NCBI GenBank assembly: GCA_020466095.1
Contig: CM035808.1
Span: 68,891,957-68,955,956, forward strand
Source of the DNA: Chlorops oryzae
Lineage: Eukaryota; Arthropoda; Insecta; Diptera; Chloropidae
Length of the DNA stretch: 64,000 nt
Reading direction: 5' to 3'
The notes beneath the pieces are model-generated. The model was not told the origin of the DNA. It searched no databases and saw only the letters and a program-made list of their open reading frames with translations. A program made the translations under genes and the position numbers. This document shows positions 22,360 to 34,015 of this stretch, piece after piece. The first letter of the stretch is position 1. Every line of letters starts with the position of its first letter.

Positions 22360-24934
22360 GTTGTACCCATTTAGTAGAACACAAAATTAGGGTGAACCCG
22401 AATGTAGAACCAGTAAAACAGCTCTATTATCTCGTTTCGCCGGTAATACAGAAATTAATGGATAAGGAGGTGGCAGATATGTTGAAAAAAGGAGTAATTG
22501 AAGTTTCTCACAGCCCGTGGGCTTCGCCGGTAGTAATGGTGAAGAAATAGGATAATACCTATAGGTTTTGTGTGGATTATAGGGTGTTGAATAAAGTAAC
22601 AGAGAAAGATAGTTATCCACTACCATACATTTTAGCTACACTAGATAAATTAAGAGAAGCTAAATTTTTATCAAGCTTAGATATAAAATCGGCATACTGG
22701 CAGATTCCAGTCGCAGAGAATTCCAGAGCTTACACTGCTTTTACTGTGCCCGAACAAGGGCTATTTCAATTTAAAAGAATGCCATTTGGTCTGCACAATG
22801 CTCCGGCAACATGGCAGCGATTCATCGATAATCCTTTCCAAGCAAATTTAGAGTCAAATGTTCTGGTCTATTTAGATGACATTATTATTGTGACCAATAA
22901 TTTTGAACAGCACCTGGAAGTATTAAAAGCAGTGTTAAAACGACTAAGCGACGCCGGGTTACAATTAAATAGACGAAAATGTCATTTTGGCTTACCTCAA
23001 CTAAAATATTTAGGGTAAATAGTCAACAAAGATGGGCTTCATGTAGATCCAGGGAAGGTGGAAGCGATGCGTCAAATTCCAACACCCAGAAATGTGAAAG
23101 AGGTTTGAGCATTCACTGGTACAGTTTCGTGGTATAGACGTTTTATTCCAAATTTTGCACAACTTTTACAGCCATTAACAGAGCTATTAAAGAAAACTAG
23201 GAAATTTAGATGGGAACAAGAGTGTGAAGATAGTTTTGCAAATGCAAAAAAAATGCTTGGTATCAGCACCGGTACTTACGTGTCCGGATTTTGAACGACC
23301 ATTAACGATTCAAACCGATGCCTCCGATTTCGGAATAGGAGCTGTATAAACACAGCACTTCGAGGAGGGAGAAAAGGTTATTTCGTATTTAAGTCGATCG
23401 CTAACAAAATGTGAGAGAAATAACTCCACAACAGAAAAGGAATGTTTAGCAGTACTATGGGCAGTGGAGAAGTTAAGACCCTATATAGAAGGCAGTAAGT
23501 TTTCAGTTATAACAGTCCATTATTCTTTAAAATGGCTGAATAATTTAAAAGATCCGTGTGGAAGATTGGCAAGATGGGCCCTAAAGCTACAACAATATGA
23601 TTTCGAAATGATTCATAGGAAAGGGAAAGATAATGTAGTACCGGACATGTTGTCTAGGAGCGTACCAATAATAGCCGAAATGCAATCAGAAAGGAGGGAG
23701 GAGACGTGGATAAGCAGAATGCGGAAGCGCGTAGAGGGTCAACCTCAACTTTTTCCAGAGTGGCGCATAGTAGGAAATGAATTGTTCAAGTATATTAAAA
23801 ATAATCTAAATAATTTATTTGATGAGGCATTCTGTTGGAAGAGAGTTATAGGCAATGAGGAAAGCAAGGAACTATTACTATTATGTCATGACCACCCATT
23901 AAGTGATCATATGGGGGTTAAGAAAACTTTAGCACGAATAGCCGAAAAATATTATTGGCCAAAAATGAAGCGCGATGTGGTTAAATATGTGAGGGAGTGT
24001 CAAGTGTGTCAAGCGGTCAAGCCTGATAATAGTAAGCCAGCGGCTTGCATGGTGGAACGGTCTACTGATCTTGGGCCGTGGCAGATGATTTGTGTAGATC
24101 TGATTGGGCCTTTAGTAAGGAAAAACCAGGGAAATTCTTATATTTTAACAGTCGTAGATTATTTGACCAAATTTCCATTGTTAAATGCGTTAAGAACGGC
24201 CGGCTAAAGCTATCTGTAGATGCTTAGAAGAAGATGTTTTTTTTATTATTTGGAGTACCAGAATCCATTGTCTGTGACAACGGGCCTCAATTTAAAAGTA
24301 GAGAGTTAGAGTCACTATGCGAAAAATATGGAGTTCACCTGAGATTCACGGCACACTATCACCTACAAGCAAATCCCGCTGGAAGGATAAATCAAATTAT
24401 AAAAACTTCTTTACGGGCATATGTCTCGGAAAACCATCTCACCTGGGACATCAATTTGGCGAAAATTGGATGCTGCATTAGAACAGCACAACATGAAGTC
24501 CTAGGGACGTCCCCATATTTTGTGAACTTCGGGCGTAACATGGCTATCTGTGGACAAACAGATTATCAGCGACAGATGATATTCGGACGGAGGGACGTGA
24601 GAGAAGGGTAGATGCGCTGAAAGGGTAAAGGGAACATGTAAAGGAAAAGTTAAAAGAAGCCAGTGCACAAGCAGCGCATACTTACAACCTTAGGAGAAGA
24701 GACGAACAGTTTTTAGAGAACGAGTTAGTTTGGCGTAGGCATTTTGCTCTATCGGATGCCGCTTCATATTTTTCAGCGAAATTAGCTCCAAAATTCGTAG
24801 GTCCATTTCGAATTCGAAAGAAGCTGTTAGGGTAGACATATCAACTTCAAGATGAAGATGGCAATGATAAGGGAGTTTGGAACGTGTAGGATTTGAAGCG
24901 ATTTCAGGGGAATCGCCAAGTGGTTAACGGCTAG
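22360..24934 (+). pseudogene. int1 RT-RNase H-integrase
   Basis: RT at 22572-23018 has FLSSLDIKSAYWQIP, RMPFGLHNAPATWQ and the active site VYLDDII. RNase H follows (TDASDFGIGAV). Integrase at 23700-24611 has an HHCC finger (HPLSDHMGVKKT then CQVCQAVK), VDLIGP and VCDNGPQFKS. Stops occur after MVKK, after KYLG, in KEV*AF, after GIGAV and after RTAG, several shared with int2. The C-terminal LAPKFVGPFRIRKK lies near 24785. The last coding remnant is at about 24934 before the purine tract. Confidence 0.9.
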
Positions 24935-25162
24935 TAGTCACTCGCTAGAATGGGGAAAAAAAATTTAAAAAAAAAAAATATATATATAAAAGGAAAAAAA
25001 ACATATCAATATTTAGTATGTAGGCGTATTTTAATATTTGAAATTTTTTTTAGTTACAACGTTGGGCCAGCGCTGTCGATCCTTCGACAATTTTTTTCCC
25101 TTTCCAATACCGTCCGAAGTTGTTTGGCTACCAAACAACTTCATAGGAGGAGGAGGTGGAGT

Positions 25163-25317
25163 TGTTATGGGCTCATTTTTTTTTAAACATCAGCCAGCTG
25201 AAAAGGGAGAAATATGAACATACATACATACATATAGTCGCGCATACGGTCCAGCTGAACGGGCGAACATAGCTAAAAGAAGAAAACAAAACAACTTAGA
25301 GCTTAGATTAGCTCAGA

Positions 25318-25367
<50 letters not shown>

Positions 25368-26423
25368 GATCTTCGAAAGTGTTGCATTCTCTCTGCGAAA
25401 GCTTTCGAAGATAAGGAGGGGGAACACGGAAAGTAACACATACAAAGAGTAGATGTTTTCAGGATAAAATAACATAATATAAATTAGAAAAATTATAAGC
25501 AGCGGCAGCCAATGACCTATTTATTAGTCAAATGAACAAACAGCTGATGAGAAGTAAACTACTGCGAGGGCGTCTCAAGAAGTGTGAGAAGCCATCGCAG
25601 TGGAAATTGTAACAAGAACAAGAGAAAGATCGAAAGGTTTACATCGTTGCTTTCGAACATTTCCCCACGCTTATACTGATACCTTTCAACAGCCAAGTAA
25701 AAGCGTAAAGCCATACCTCTGTGTATTTTGTGTCTTGGGCATGGTTATCAATGTATGAACCCGAATGTATTGAGATGTAATTGTAAGCAACACCAAGAAA
25801 ATCGGTGTTATGATTTTCGCGGGAGTTGCACTGATTCGTTATGTCTAAGGGAGGCGTTCGGGGAAATGAGGTTACGATGAGTGAAAGCTTTTCGCCTAAT
25901 TATTATAAAAAAGATGTTTAGGGAAGAGTGAAAGTTAGTTAGTTTTCGAATTGTGTTTAGAAGTGTTCGAAAGTGAAAGTAGATCAGAGTCAGTAAAGAA
26001 TAGTGAATTCGAGTTAAAAAATTATATCAGGAGAGTATTATTTGATTTGGTGGAATTGTTATTTAATAGTTTTCAATTTATGAATTTATAATTCTTTTCG
26101 TGTTTCTCTTCCAAATTCAATTGGTTTAATCCACGTGTTACTGTTGTTAATTTATTTTCTTCTATTCAATCGTGCGAACCCGTCTTTTGGTTAATTATAG
26201 ACAAACCATTTCGGTTGTATCGGATTCCGTGGGAATCTAGCGTGTGAGCCTATTTCATTTATTTTCCGCCTCCAACTCGAGGCACCCTTCCAAACAGGGA
26301 TTTTGTGGTGTACACGGGACTCCAGCTTGTACCAAGTTTAATCCCCCCCCCCGTCTCCACTGAGAAAGGGGGAATTTATTGTTGTTTCGTCCGTCGCTAG
26401 TGTTTGGCGGAATAGATGCAACA
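25163..26423 (+). repeat. LTR2 of the Gypsy array, shortened
   Basis: It is 1261 bp. Compared with LTR1 it lacks roughly 200 bp between TTAGATTAGC and the CT tract, and its (CT)n tract is expanded (25318-25367). Confidence 0.9.
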
Positions 26424-26830
26424 ATTGGCGCCCAACGTTTGTGTAGTTGTGGTAGAAGCTGTAAGCGGGTTTTTTTTTGTAGTTACCGGTTGCGTGTATC
26501 TGTTTGTCGTTATATAAAAACTGATCTGCGTTTGGTTTTTTTTTTAGTCAAGCAGCCGTGGAGACAATCAAAAAGCGTTGTGGAGAGTTTGGCTGTAGCA
26601 GAGCGAGAGACACGAGGGTCGAAAAATAAATTAATAGAGGAAGAGAAATAGCGCGGTGAGTTGGTTCTGGTTTGAAAATTTATATTTTTTTTTTAGAAAT
26701 TGTTAAACTTTTTTATTTTATTTTAACAAAACACTGAATATTAAATAATTAGATTTTTTATTGATAAATATTTGGACAGGGTTTTTTATTTTTTTTTTTT
26801 TTCACAATTACAATTTTTTAAAAATACATT

Positions 26831-27867
26831 ATGGATATTAATCGCTTAAACCAGGAGCAATTAATATATGAAATGCAGGCTAGGGGCTTGATAGTAGGAA
26901 CGGTAGATAGCATGCGGAAATCGCTACGTACATCTAGGAATTAAAAAAAAGGGGATCGGTAGACCTATTTTCCAATTACGCGATTGATTTCCAGGAGGAC
27001 AAGTTAGCAGTAGAGCAGAAAATTAAGGAGATAGGTGATTTGTTGAACACTTGTTCGAAAGATCCTAAATCTAACGAATATGCGAAAGTAGCAACAAAAA
27101 TTGAATGGGCTTTGACTTGAATAGGTAAAGCAAAACCAAATAGTGAAGAGGAATCAAAAGAGCAAATCAGACTTAGGCAGAATTGCCATGATTTGTGGGC
27201 AAATTTGACGGATGAATACGAAGAAAAAGCAGATTATTTGCCATGCGAGGAGAAGCAATCAGCTAGTCAGCCGAAAACACCTTTAACTTGGAGTAATAGG
27301 GCCGTTATGAGTAGAGAAGCAGCAGTAGAAATTTTGGATGTGGTAGAAGCTGCCGCACCCAGCGACACTCGATCTCCTAGAAATACTAAGCAAGTGAATT
27401 TAGCGAAATGGGAAGTAAAATTCAATGGAGAAAAATCAGGGATGTCGGTTCATGCTTTTATCGAAAGCGTTAAAGAGCTTTGTGAAGCATTTGAAGTAGG
27501 TGAAATGCAACTTTTTAGGGGAGCAATTCATTTTTTCGAGGGAAAAGCGTTAATTTGGCTGAGAGGCACTAAAAAAGAGGTAAAGAATTGGGCAGAATTA
27601 GAAGAACAGCTAAAAGCAGAATTTTTGCAAGCTAATTATGAGAATTTATTATGGACAAAAATAAGGCGTAGAACACAAGGAGCAGAGGAGTCAATAGGGG
27701 TTTATGTGTCAGTGATAAAAAATTTATTTAGGAGATTAAAATATAGAGTCCCGAAAGAGCAGATGCTAGGAATAATAAGGGAAAATTTAGCACCATTTTA
27801 CCAGGCACAAATTGGATTGGCGGAGCCAAAATCTTTGCTAGAGTTAGTTCAACTTGGTAGGAAAATT
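26831..27867 (+). pseudogene. int2 gag, 5' part
   Basis: Almost identical to int1 gag, with the same early TAA and TGA stops. It keeps the stretch AEFLQANYENLLWTK that int1 has lost, so the capsid frame 27193-27867 is open. The RTE LINE interrupts it after GRKI. The 3' part resumes at 30191. Confidence 0.88.
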
Positions 27868-30156
27868 CCGGGATCGACGAGAACAAACCAGATAGACCAT
27901 ATTTTAATCAACAAGGAAAAGCAAGCGCAAATACTTGATGTACATAGCTGTAGAAGCGCCAGCATTGATAGTGACCATTTCTTGGTGAAGGCGAAATTAA
28001 GACAGACATGTCAGAAAATACAACGAACACGGGAAACGAGAAAGAGAAAATGGAACGTCAATAGACTGAAAAGTAGCGAGAGAGTGCGTGGTTATAAAAC
28101 TCGTATCAACGAACTAATGGAAACGAATGAAGAGCGAAACGACATTGACGAGCAATGGTCAAAAATAGCCACCGCTATAACGAGGGCGGCGCAAGAAGTA
28201 ATAGGGACAGAAGAGGCGCAAAGACGAGAAACATGGTTCGATGAAGAATGTGAGGAAGCTATTAGCAGAAAAAATAGTGCAAGGAAGAAAATGCTGGAAA
28301 ACAACACCATAGAAAACCAGGAGGACTACAATAGCAAACGGAGAATTGCCAATAAACTATGCAAGAGGAAGAAAAAAAACGCGCAAAACCTGGAGGTCAT
28401 GGAAATAAACAATGAGTTTATTGCAAATAAACCTAGAAATTTTTTTAGCAACATAAAGAAACAGTCGAAAGGTTTCCAACCGAAAATAAACATGTGCAAA
28501 GATAGAAACGGAAAAGTCATAGTCGAAAAAGAATGCATTGTGGATAGATGGCAGCAATATTTTAAAGAGCTCTACAACGTTAATGAGGATAGTGCGAACA
28601 GCATAGAACCTGATGGGCAAGAAGGGGCAGAAAACGAACCGACTTTGGAAGAAGTGAAAGAAAGTATACGGCAGATGAAGAATTATAAATCACCAGGTGA
28701 AGACGGAATAACTGCAGAATTAATAAAATTCTGCGGCGAAACGGCTACTAGGGAAATCCACAAGCTAATAATGCGGGCCTGGACAGCAGAGGAGCTTCCA
28801 AAAGCGTGGTTGACTGGTGTCATAGTACCACTGCACAAGAAAGGCGACAAAATGAAGTGTGAGAACTATAGAGGGATAACATTGCTAAGTGTGTGTTATA
28901 AAATATTTGCGCACATTTTAAACAAGAGGCTACGGGAAGCTGCAGAGAATATACTAGGAGAGTACCAAGGCGGATTTAGAGCGAATCGCGCAACAACTGA
29001 CCAGGCCTTTTTACTAAAACAAAACCTGGAAAAATGCTATGAGTATAAGGCGTTAGTACACATACTGTTCATCGACTTCAGACAAGCATTTGATAGTATA
29101 AAAAGAGGAAAAATGCAAGAAGCCCTGCTGGCACTGGGAATTCGTCCGAAAATTGTTCGACTGGTGATGGCCACACTAAAAGACACAAGAGGAAAAGTAC
29201 TGGTGCAAAATGAAATTTCTGACGCTTTTGAAATTAAAAGCGGTGTGAAGCAAGGAGACTCACTATCCTCTACGATTTTTAATTTGGTGTTTCATTATGC
29301 TATTGGACAAACTGCAAAGACCGGAAACTTATTTTCAAAAACTGCGATTACAATTGCATATGCGGACGACATCGCGATAGTAAGCAGGTCAAAAAAATTC
29401 ATGATCGAAATCTTTAATGAGATAGCAGCACGAGCGAAAGAGGTGGGGCTCTGTATTAACGAAGAAAAGACAAAGTACATGAAAGTATGTAAAGAAGAGG
29501 AAAGAAGACATGCAGAAAATATACAAATTGGGGAGTATACGTTCGGTGGAGTCGAAAACTTTAAATATCTCGGCATGTTAATAAATAGCAACAATGGAAT
29601 CACGGACTGTATTCAAGACAGAATCATGGCAGCAAACAAATGTTTTTATGGACACGCGAAAATATTTAAATCGAAAATCATTTCACGCAGTGCAAAGATG
29701 AGAGCGTATATGGCAATCGTACGCCCAGTCTTATGCTACGGTTCCGAGGCGTGGACGCTGTCAACAGCAGCGGAACAAAGAATAAGAGTGTGCGAAAGAA
29801 AGATGCTACGCAAAATATATGGGACCGTGCAAATGGAGAACGGCGAGAGAAGGTGGCGCACAAATGAGGAATTACTGCAGCTATGCAATGGCGAAGATGC
29901 GGTGAAATTTATAAAAGCGCAAAGATTACGTTGGGCAGGGCACGTAATAAGAATGCCAGACACCAGGCCGCAGAAAGCGTTACTAAACTTTACACCGTAT
30001 AATGTTAGAGCGACCGGCAGACCCCGAATAAGATGGCTAGATGACGTCATAGGTGATGTCAATAAAATGGGAATACGAAACTGGATGGGGAGAGCAAGGA
30101 ATCAGGATGAATGGAGAAAAATCGTTGATGAAGCTAAAGCTCACCCCGAGCTGTAA
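27868..30156 (+). CDS. RTE LINE ORF2, truncated at the 5' end but open
   Basis: About 762 codons stay open to the stop at 30154-30156. They begin with the endonuclease C-terminus (NQIDHILINKE, then SIDSDHFLVKAKL). RT follows: YKSPGEDGITAELIK, LHKKGDKMKCENYRGI, FIDFRQAFDSI, GVKQGDSLSSTIFN and the active site AYADDIAI. A C-terminal domain with RLRWAGHVIRMP and GRPRIRWLDDV follows, as in RTE proteins. The catalytic front half of the endonuclease is missing, so the copy is dead. By chance it is in frame with the upstream gag (from 27193), giving a 987-codon chimeric frame. Confidence 0.9.
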   Translation, partial: PGSTRTNQIDHILINKEKQAQILDVHSCRSASIDSDHFLVKAKLRQTCQKIQRTRETRKRKWNVNRLKSSERVRGYKTRINELMETNEERNDIDEQWSKIATAITRAAQEVIGTEEAQRRETWFDEECEEAISRKNSARKKMLENNTIENQEDYNSKRRIANKLCKRKKKNAQNLEVMEINNEFIANKPRNFFSNIKKQSKGFQPKINMCKDRNGKVIVEKECIVDRWQQYFKELYNVNEDSANSIEPDGQEGAENEPTLEEVKESIRQMKNYKSPGEDGITAELIKFCGETATREIHKLIMRAWTAEELPKAWLTGVIVPLHKKGDKMKCENYRGITLLSVCYKIFAHILNKRLREAAENILGEYQGGFRANRATTDQAFLLKQNLEKCYEYKALVHILFIDFRQAFDSIKRGKMQEALLALGIRPKIVRLVMATLKDTRGKVLVQNEISDAFEIKSGVKQGDSLSSTIFNLVFHYAIGQTAKTGNLFSKTAITIAYADDIAIVSRSKKFMIEIFNEIAARAKEVGLCINEEKTKYMKVCKEEERRHAENIQIGEYTFGGVENFKYLGMLINSNNGITDCIQDRIMAANKCFYGHAKIFKSKIISRSAKMRAYMAIVRPVLCYGSEAWTLSTAAEQRIRVCERKMLRKIYGTVQMENGERRWRTNEELLQLCNGEDAVKFIKAQRLRWAGHVIRMPDTRPQKALLNFTPYNVRATGRPRIRWLDDVIGDVNKMGIRNWMGRARNQDEWRKIVDEAKAHPEL

Positions 30157-30178
30157 CGCTGATGATGATGATGATGAT
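27868..30178 (+). mobile_element. 5'-truncated RTE-clade LINE in int2 gag
   Basis: The 12-mer GGTAGGAAAATT flanks the insert at 27856-27867 and 30179-30190; int1 has it once at the same place. The insert encodes only the end of the endonuclease plus the RT, has a tiny 3' UTR and ends in (GAT)n at 30160-30178. Very short 3' UTRs with such triplet tails are typical of the RTE clade. Confidence 0.92.
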
Positions 30179-30190
30179 GGTAGGAAAATT

Positions 30191-30640
30191 GATAGTGTTA
30201 AAGCCTCAGTGGAATCTTATGTGCCACCGCCAAACCACAAAAATAAAGCGCTCTTAGAGCCGGATTTGGCGTACGTATGCGCGGTGGAGGACGTAGCACT
30301 AGTTAACAGTCAGAGCACGGATTCGGATAGTAAGGAAAAAATTTATGCGTTTGGAAATCAAACAGGAGTTAGATGTTTTAAGTGTAAGAAAATAGGACAT
30401 GTGTCAGCTAATTGTCCCGATAGGAAATGTTACGGTTGTGGCAGAAATGGCGAACCTAGGCGTACTTGTCCTCATTGTAGAAATATTCAGTCGAATTCAA
30501 GTCAACAAAATAATCAGGCTAGGGCGTCAGGAAGTTACCAGAAAAGGCTAAAAGATAATGGTACCAATTCGGCTTCTACTTTGGAAGCGTCGGGAAACGA
30601 CAGTGGAACTCCTGGGGTCGCAGGACAGGAGTCCCAATAA
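30191..30640 (+). pseudogene. int2 gag, 3' part (nucleocapsid)
   Basis: It continues the gag cut by the RTE element, with CFKCKKIGHVSANC and CYGCGRNGEPRRTCPHC RNA-binding motifs. The int1 counterpart is 21331-21786. Confidence 0.88.
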
Positions 30641-30651
30641 ATAAGGATAGG

Positions 30652-31212
30652 TTGCCTGCGAGCAACCAGCTGGCTTATGTAGGGGTATTTAACCACATCA
30701 CGAATAGGAATGTAGAAAATAGTAATTTCATTGTAGGAGCAACAGAAGTAGATAAGAGACCGTTCTTGAATGTGAAAATTTCTGACACAGTGGTAAGGGC
30801 ATTATTGGATTCAGGAGCGACGCGTACAATTATAAGTTTAGAATTGTGGAAACGCATTCATCTTCAGACTAAAAGGGATATAGAGGTTTCAAACATGAAG
30901 ATAGCCTTAGCCGATGGGAAAATAATAAATACAATAGGAGAAATTACTTTAAATATAGAAATAGAAACGAAAATTTTTGCTATTAAGTGTCTAGTATTAG
31001 AATTCTTGTCTCAAGAGTTGATTCTTGGAACAGATTTTTGGATTAAAGCCGGTATTATACTGGATATAGCCAGGAATGAATGGAGGTTTTCGGAGCAAGC
31101 AGAAGTGGCTACCCTTAATACGATTATAGGACACTCTGAGTTGAACATTAGGGAAAAGGAGGCACTTGAACAGATTATTTCTAACGAATTTAGGGAAATA
31201 TCGAATGGTTAA
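30652..31212 (+). pseudogene. int2 protease
   Basis: It matches the int1 protease almost residue for residue (RALLDSGATRTI). It ends at the same TAA after REISNG. Confidence 0.85.
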
Positions 31213-31213
31213 G

Positions 31214-33788
31214 GTTGTACCCATTTAGTAGAACACAAAATTAGGGTGAACCCGAATGTAGAACCAGTAAAACAGCTCTATTATCTCGTTTCGCCGGTAA
31301 TACAGAAATTAATGGATAAGGAGGTGGCAGATATGTTGGAAAAAGGAGTAATTGAAGTTTCTCACAGCCCGTGGGCTTCGCCGGTAGTAATGGTGAAGAA
31401 ATAGGATAATACCTATAGGTTTTGTGTGGATTATAGGGTGTTGAATAAAGTAACAGAGAAAGATAGTTATCCACTACCATACATTTTAGCTACACTAGAT
31501 AAATTAAGAGAAGCTAAATTTTTATCAAGCTTAGATATAAAATCGGCATACTGGCAGATTCCAGTCGCAGAGAATTCCAGAGCTTACACTGCTTTTACTG
31601 TGCCCGAACAAGGGCTATTTCAATTTAAAAGAATGCCATTTGGTCTGCACAATGCTCCGGCAACATGGCAGCGATTCATCGATAATCCTTTCCAAGCAAA
31701 TTTAGAGTCAAATGTTCTGGTCTATTTAGATGACATTATTATTGTGACCAATAATTTTGAACAGCACCTGGAAGTATTAAAAGCAGTGTTAAAACGACTA
31801 AGCGACGCCGGGTTACAATTAAATAGACGAAAATGTCATTTTGGCTTACCTCAACTAAAATATTTAGGGTAAATAGTCAACAAAGATGGGCTTCATGTAG
31901 ATCCAGGGAAGGTGGAAGCGATGCGTCAAATTCCAACACCCAGAAATGTGAAAGAGGTTTGAGCATTCACTGGTACAGTTTCGTGGTATAGACGTTTTAT
32001 TCCAAATTTTGCACAACTTTTACAGCCATTAACAGAGCTATTAAAGAAAACTAGGAAATTTAGATGGGAACAAGAGTGTGAAGATAGTTTTGCAAATGCA
32101 AAAAAAATGCTTGGTATCAGCACCGGTACTTACGTGTCCGGATTTTGAACGACCATTAACGATTCAAACCGATGCCTCCGATTTCGGCATAGGAGCTGTA
32201 TAAACACAGCACTTCGAGGAGGGAGAAAAGGTTATTTCGTATTTAAGTCGATCGCTAACAAAATGTGAGAGAAATAACTCCACAACAGAAAAGGAATGTT
32301 TAGCAGTACTATGGGCAGTGGAGAAGTTAAGACCCTATATAGAAGGCAGTAAGTTTACAGTTGTAACAGTCCATTATTCTTTAAAATGGCTGAATAATTT
32401 AAAAGATCCGTGTGGAAGATTGGCAAGATGGGCCCTAAAGCTACAACAATATGATTTCGAAATGATTCATAGGAAAGGGAAAGATAATTTAGTACCGGAC
32501 ATGTTGTCTAGGAGCGTACCAATAAAAGCCGAAATGCAATCAGAAAGGAGGGAGGAGACGTAGATAAGCAGAATGCGGAAGCGCGTAGAGGGTCAACCTC
32601 AACTTTTTCCAGAGTGGCGCATAGTAGGAAATGAATTGTTCAAGTATATTAAAAATAATCTAAATAATTTATTTGATGGGGCATTCTGTTGGAAGAGAGT
32701 AATAGGCAATGAGGAAAGGAAGGACCTATTATTATTATGTCATGACCACCCATTAAGTGGTCATATGGGGGTTAAGCAAACATTAGCACGAATAGCCGAA
32801 AAATTTTATTGGCCAAAAATGAAGCGCGATGTGGTTAAATATGTGAGGGAGTGTCAAGTGTGTCAAGCGGTCAAGCCTGATAATAGGAAGCCAGCGGCTT
32901 GCATGGTGGAACGGTCTTCTGATCTTGGGCCGTGGCAGATGATTTGTGTAGATCTGATTGGGCCTTTAGTAAGGAAAAACCAGGGAAATTTTTATATTTT
33001 AACAGTCGTAGATTATTTGACCAAATTTCCATTGTTAAATGCGTTAAGAACGGCCGGCTAAAGCTATCTGTAGATGCTTAGAAGAAGATGTTTTTTTTAT
33101 TATTTGGAGTACCAGAATCCATTGTCTGTGACAACGTGCCTCAATTTAAAAGTAGAGAGTTAGAGTCACTATGCGAAAAATATGGAGTTCACCTGAGATT
33201 CACGGCACACTATCACCCACAAGCAAATCCCGCTGGAAGGATAAATCAAATTATAAAAACTTCTTTACGGGCATATGTCTCGGAAAACCATCTCACCTGG
33301 GACATCAATTTGGCGAAAATTGGATGCTGCATTAGAACAGCACAACATGAAGTCCTAGGGACGTCCCCATATTTTGTGAACTTCGGGCGTAACATGGCTA
33401 TCTGTGGACAAACAGATTATCAGCGACAGATGATATTCGGACGGAGGGACGTGAGAGAAGGGTAGATGCGCTGAAAGGGTAAAGGGAACATGTAAAGGAA
33501 AAGTTAAAAGAAGCCAGTGCACAAGCAGCGCATACTTACAACCTTAGGAGAAGAGACGAACAGTTTTTAGAGAACGAGTTAGTTTGGCGTAGGCATTTTG
33601 CTCTATCGGATGCCGCTTCATATTTTTCAGCGAAATTAGCTCCAAAATTCGTAGGTCCATTTCGAATTCGAAAGAAGCTGTTAGGGTAGACATATCAACT
33701 TCAAGATGAAGATGGCAATGATAAGGGAGTTTGGAACGTGTAGGATTTGAAGCGATTTCAGGGGAATCGCCAAGTGGTTAACGGCTAG
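31214..33788 (+). pseudogene. int2 RT-RNase H-integrase
   Basis: The layout and most stops are those of int1 (RT 31426-31872 with VYLDDII; RNase H and HHCC integrase 32318-33465). An extra TAG replaces the W codon after RREET (32561-32563). One site in the integrase reads VCDNVPQF instead of the usual VCDNGPQF, next to the second catalytic Asp. The close match to int1 shows a recent duplication. Confidence 0.9.
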
Positions 33789-34015
33789 TAGTCACTCGCT
33801 AGAATGGGGAAAAAAAATTTAAAAAAAAAAATATATATATAAAAGGAAAAAAAACATATCAATATTTAGTATGTAGGCGTATTTTAATATTTGAAATTTT
33901 TTTTAGTTACAAAGTTGGGCCAGCGCTGTCGATCCTTCGACAATTTTTTTCCCTTTCCAATACCGTCCGAAGTTGTTTGGCTACCAAACAACTTCATAGG
34001 AGGAGGAGGTGGAGT

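Noticed and set aside
22387..22626. Conserved minus-strand frame repeated in int1, int2 and int3
   Set aside because: It is conserved only because the opposite strand encodes RT in each copy.
27193..30156. A 987-codon gene
   Set aside because: It is two unrelated pieces, gag and an RTE insertion bounded by a 12-bp TSD, joined in frame by chance; the parts are annotated separately.
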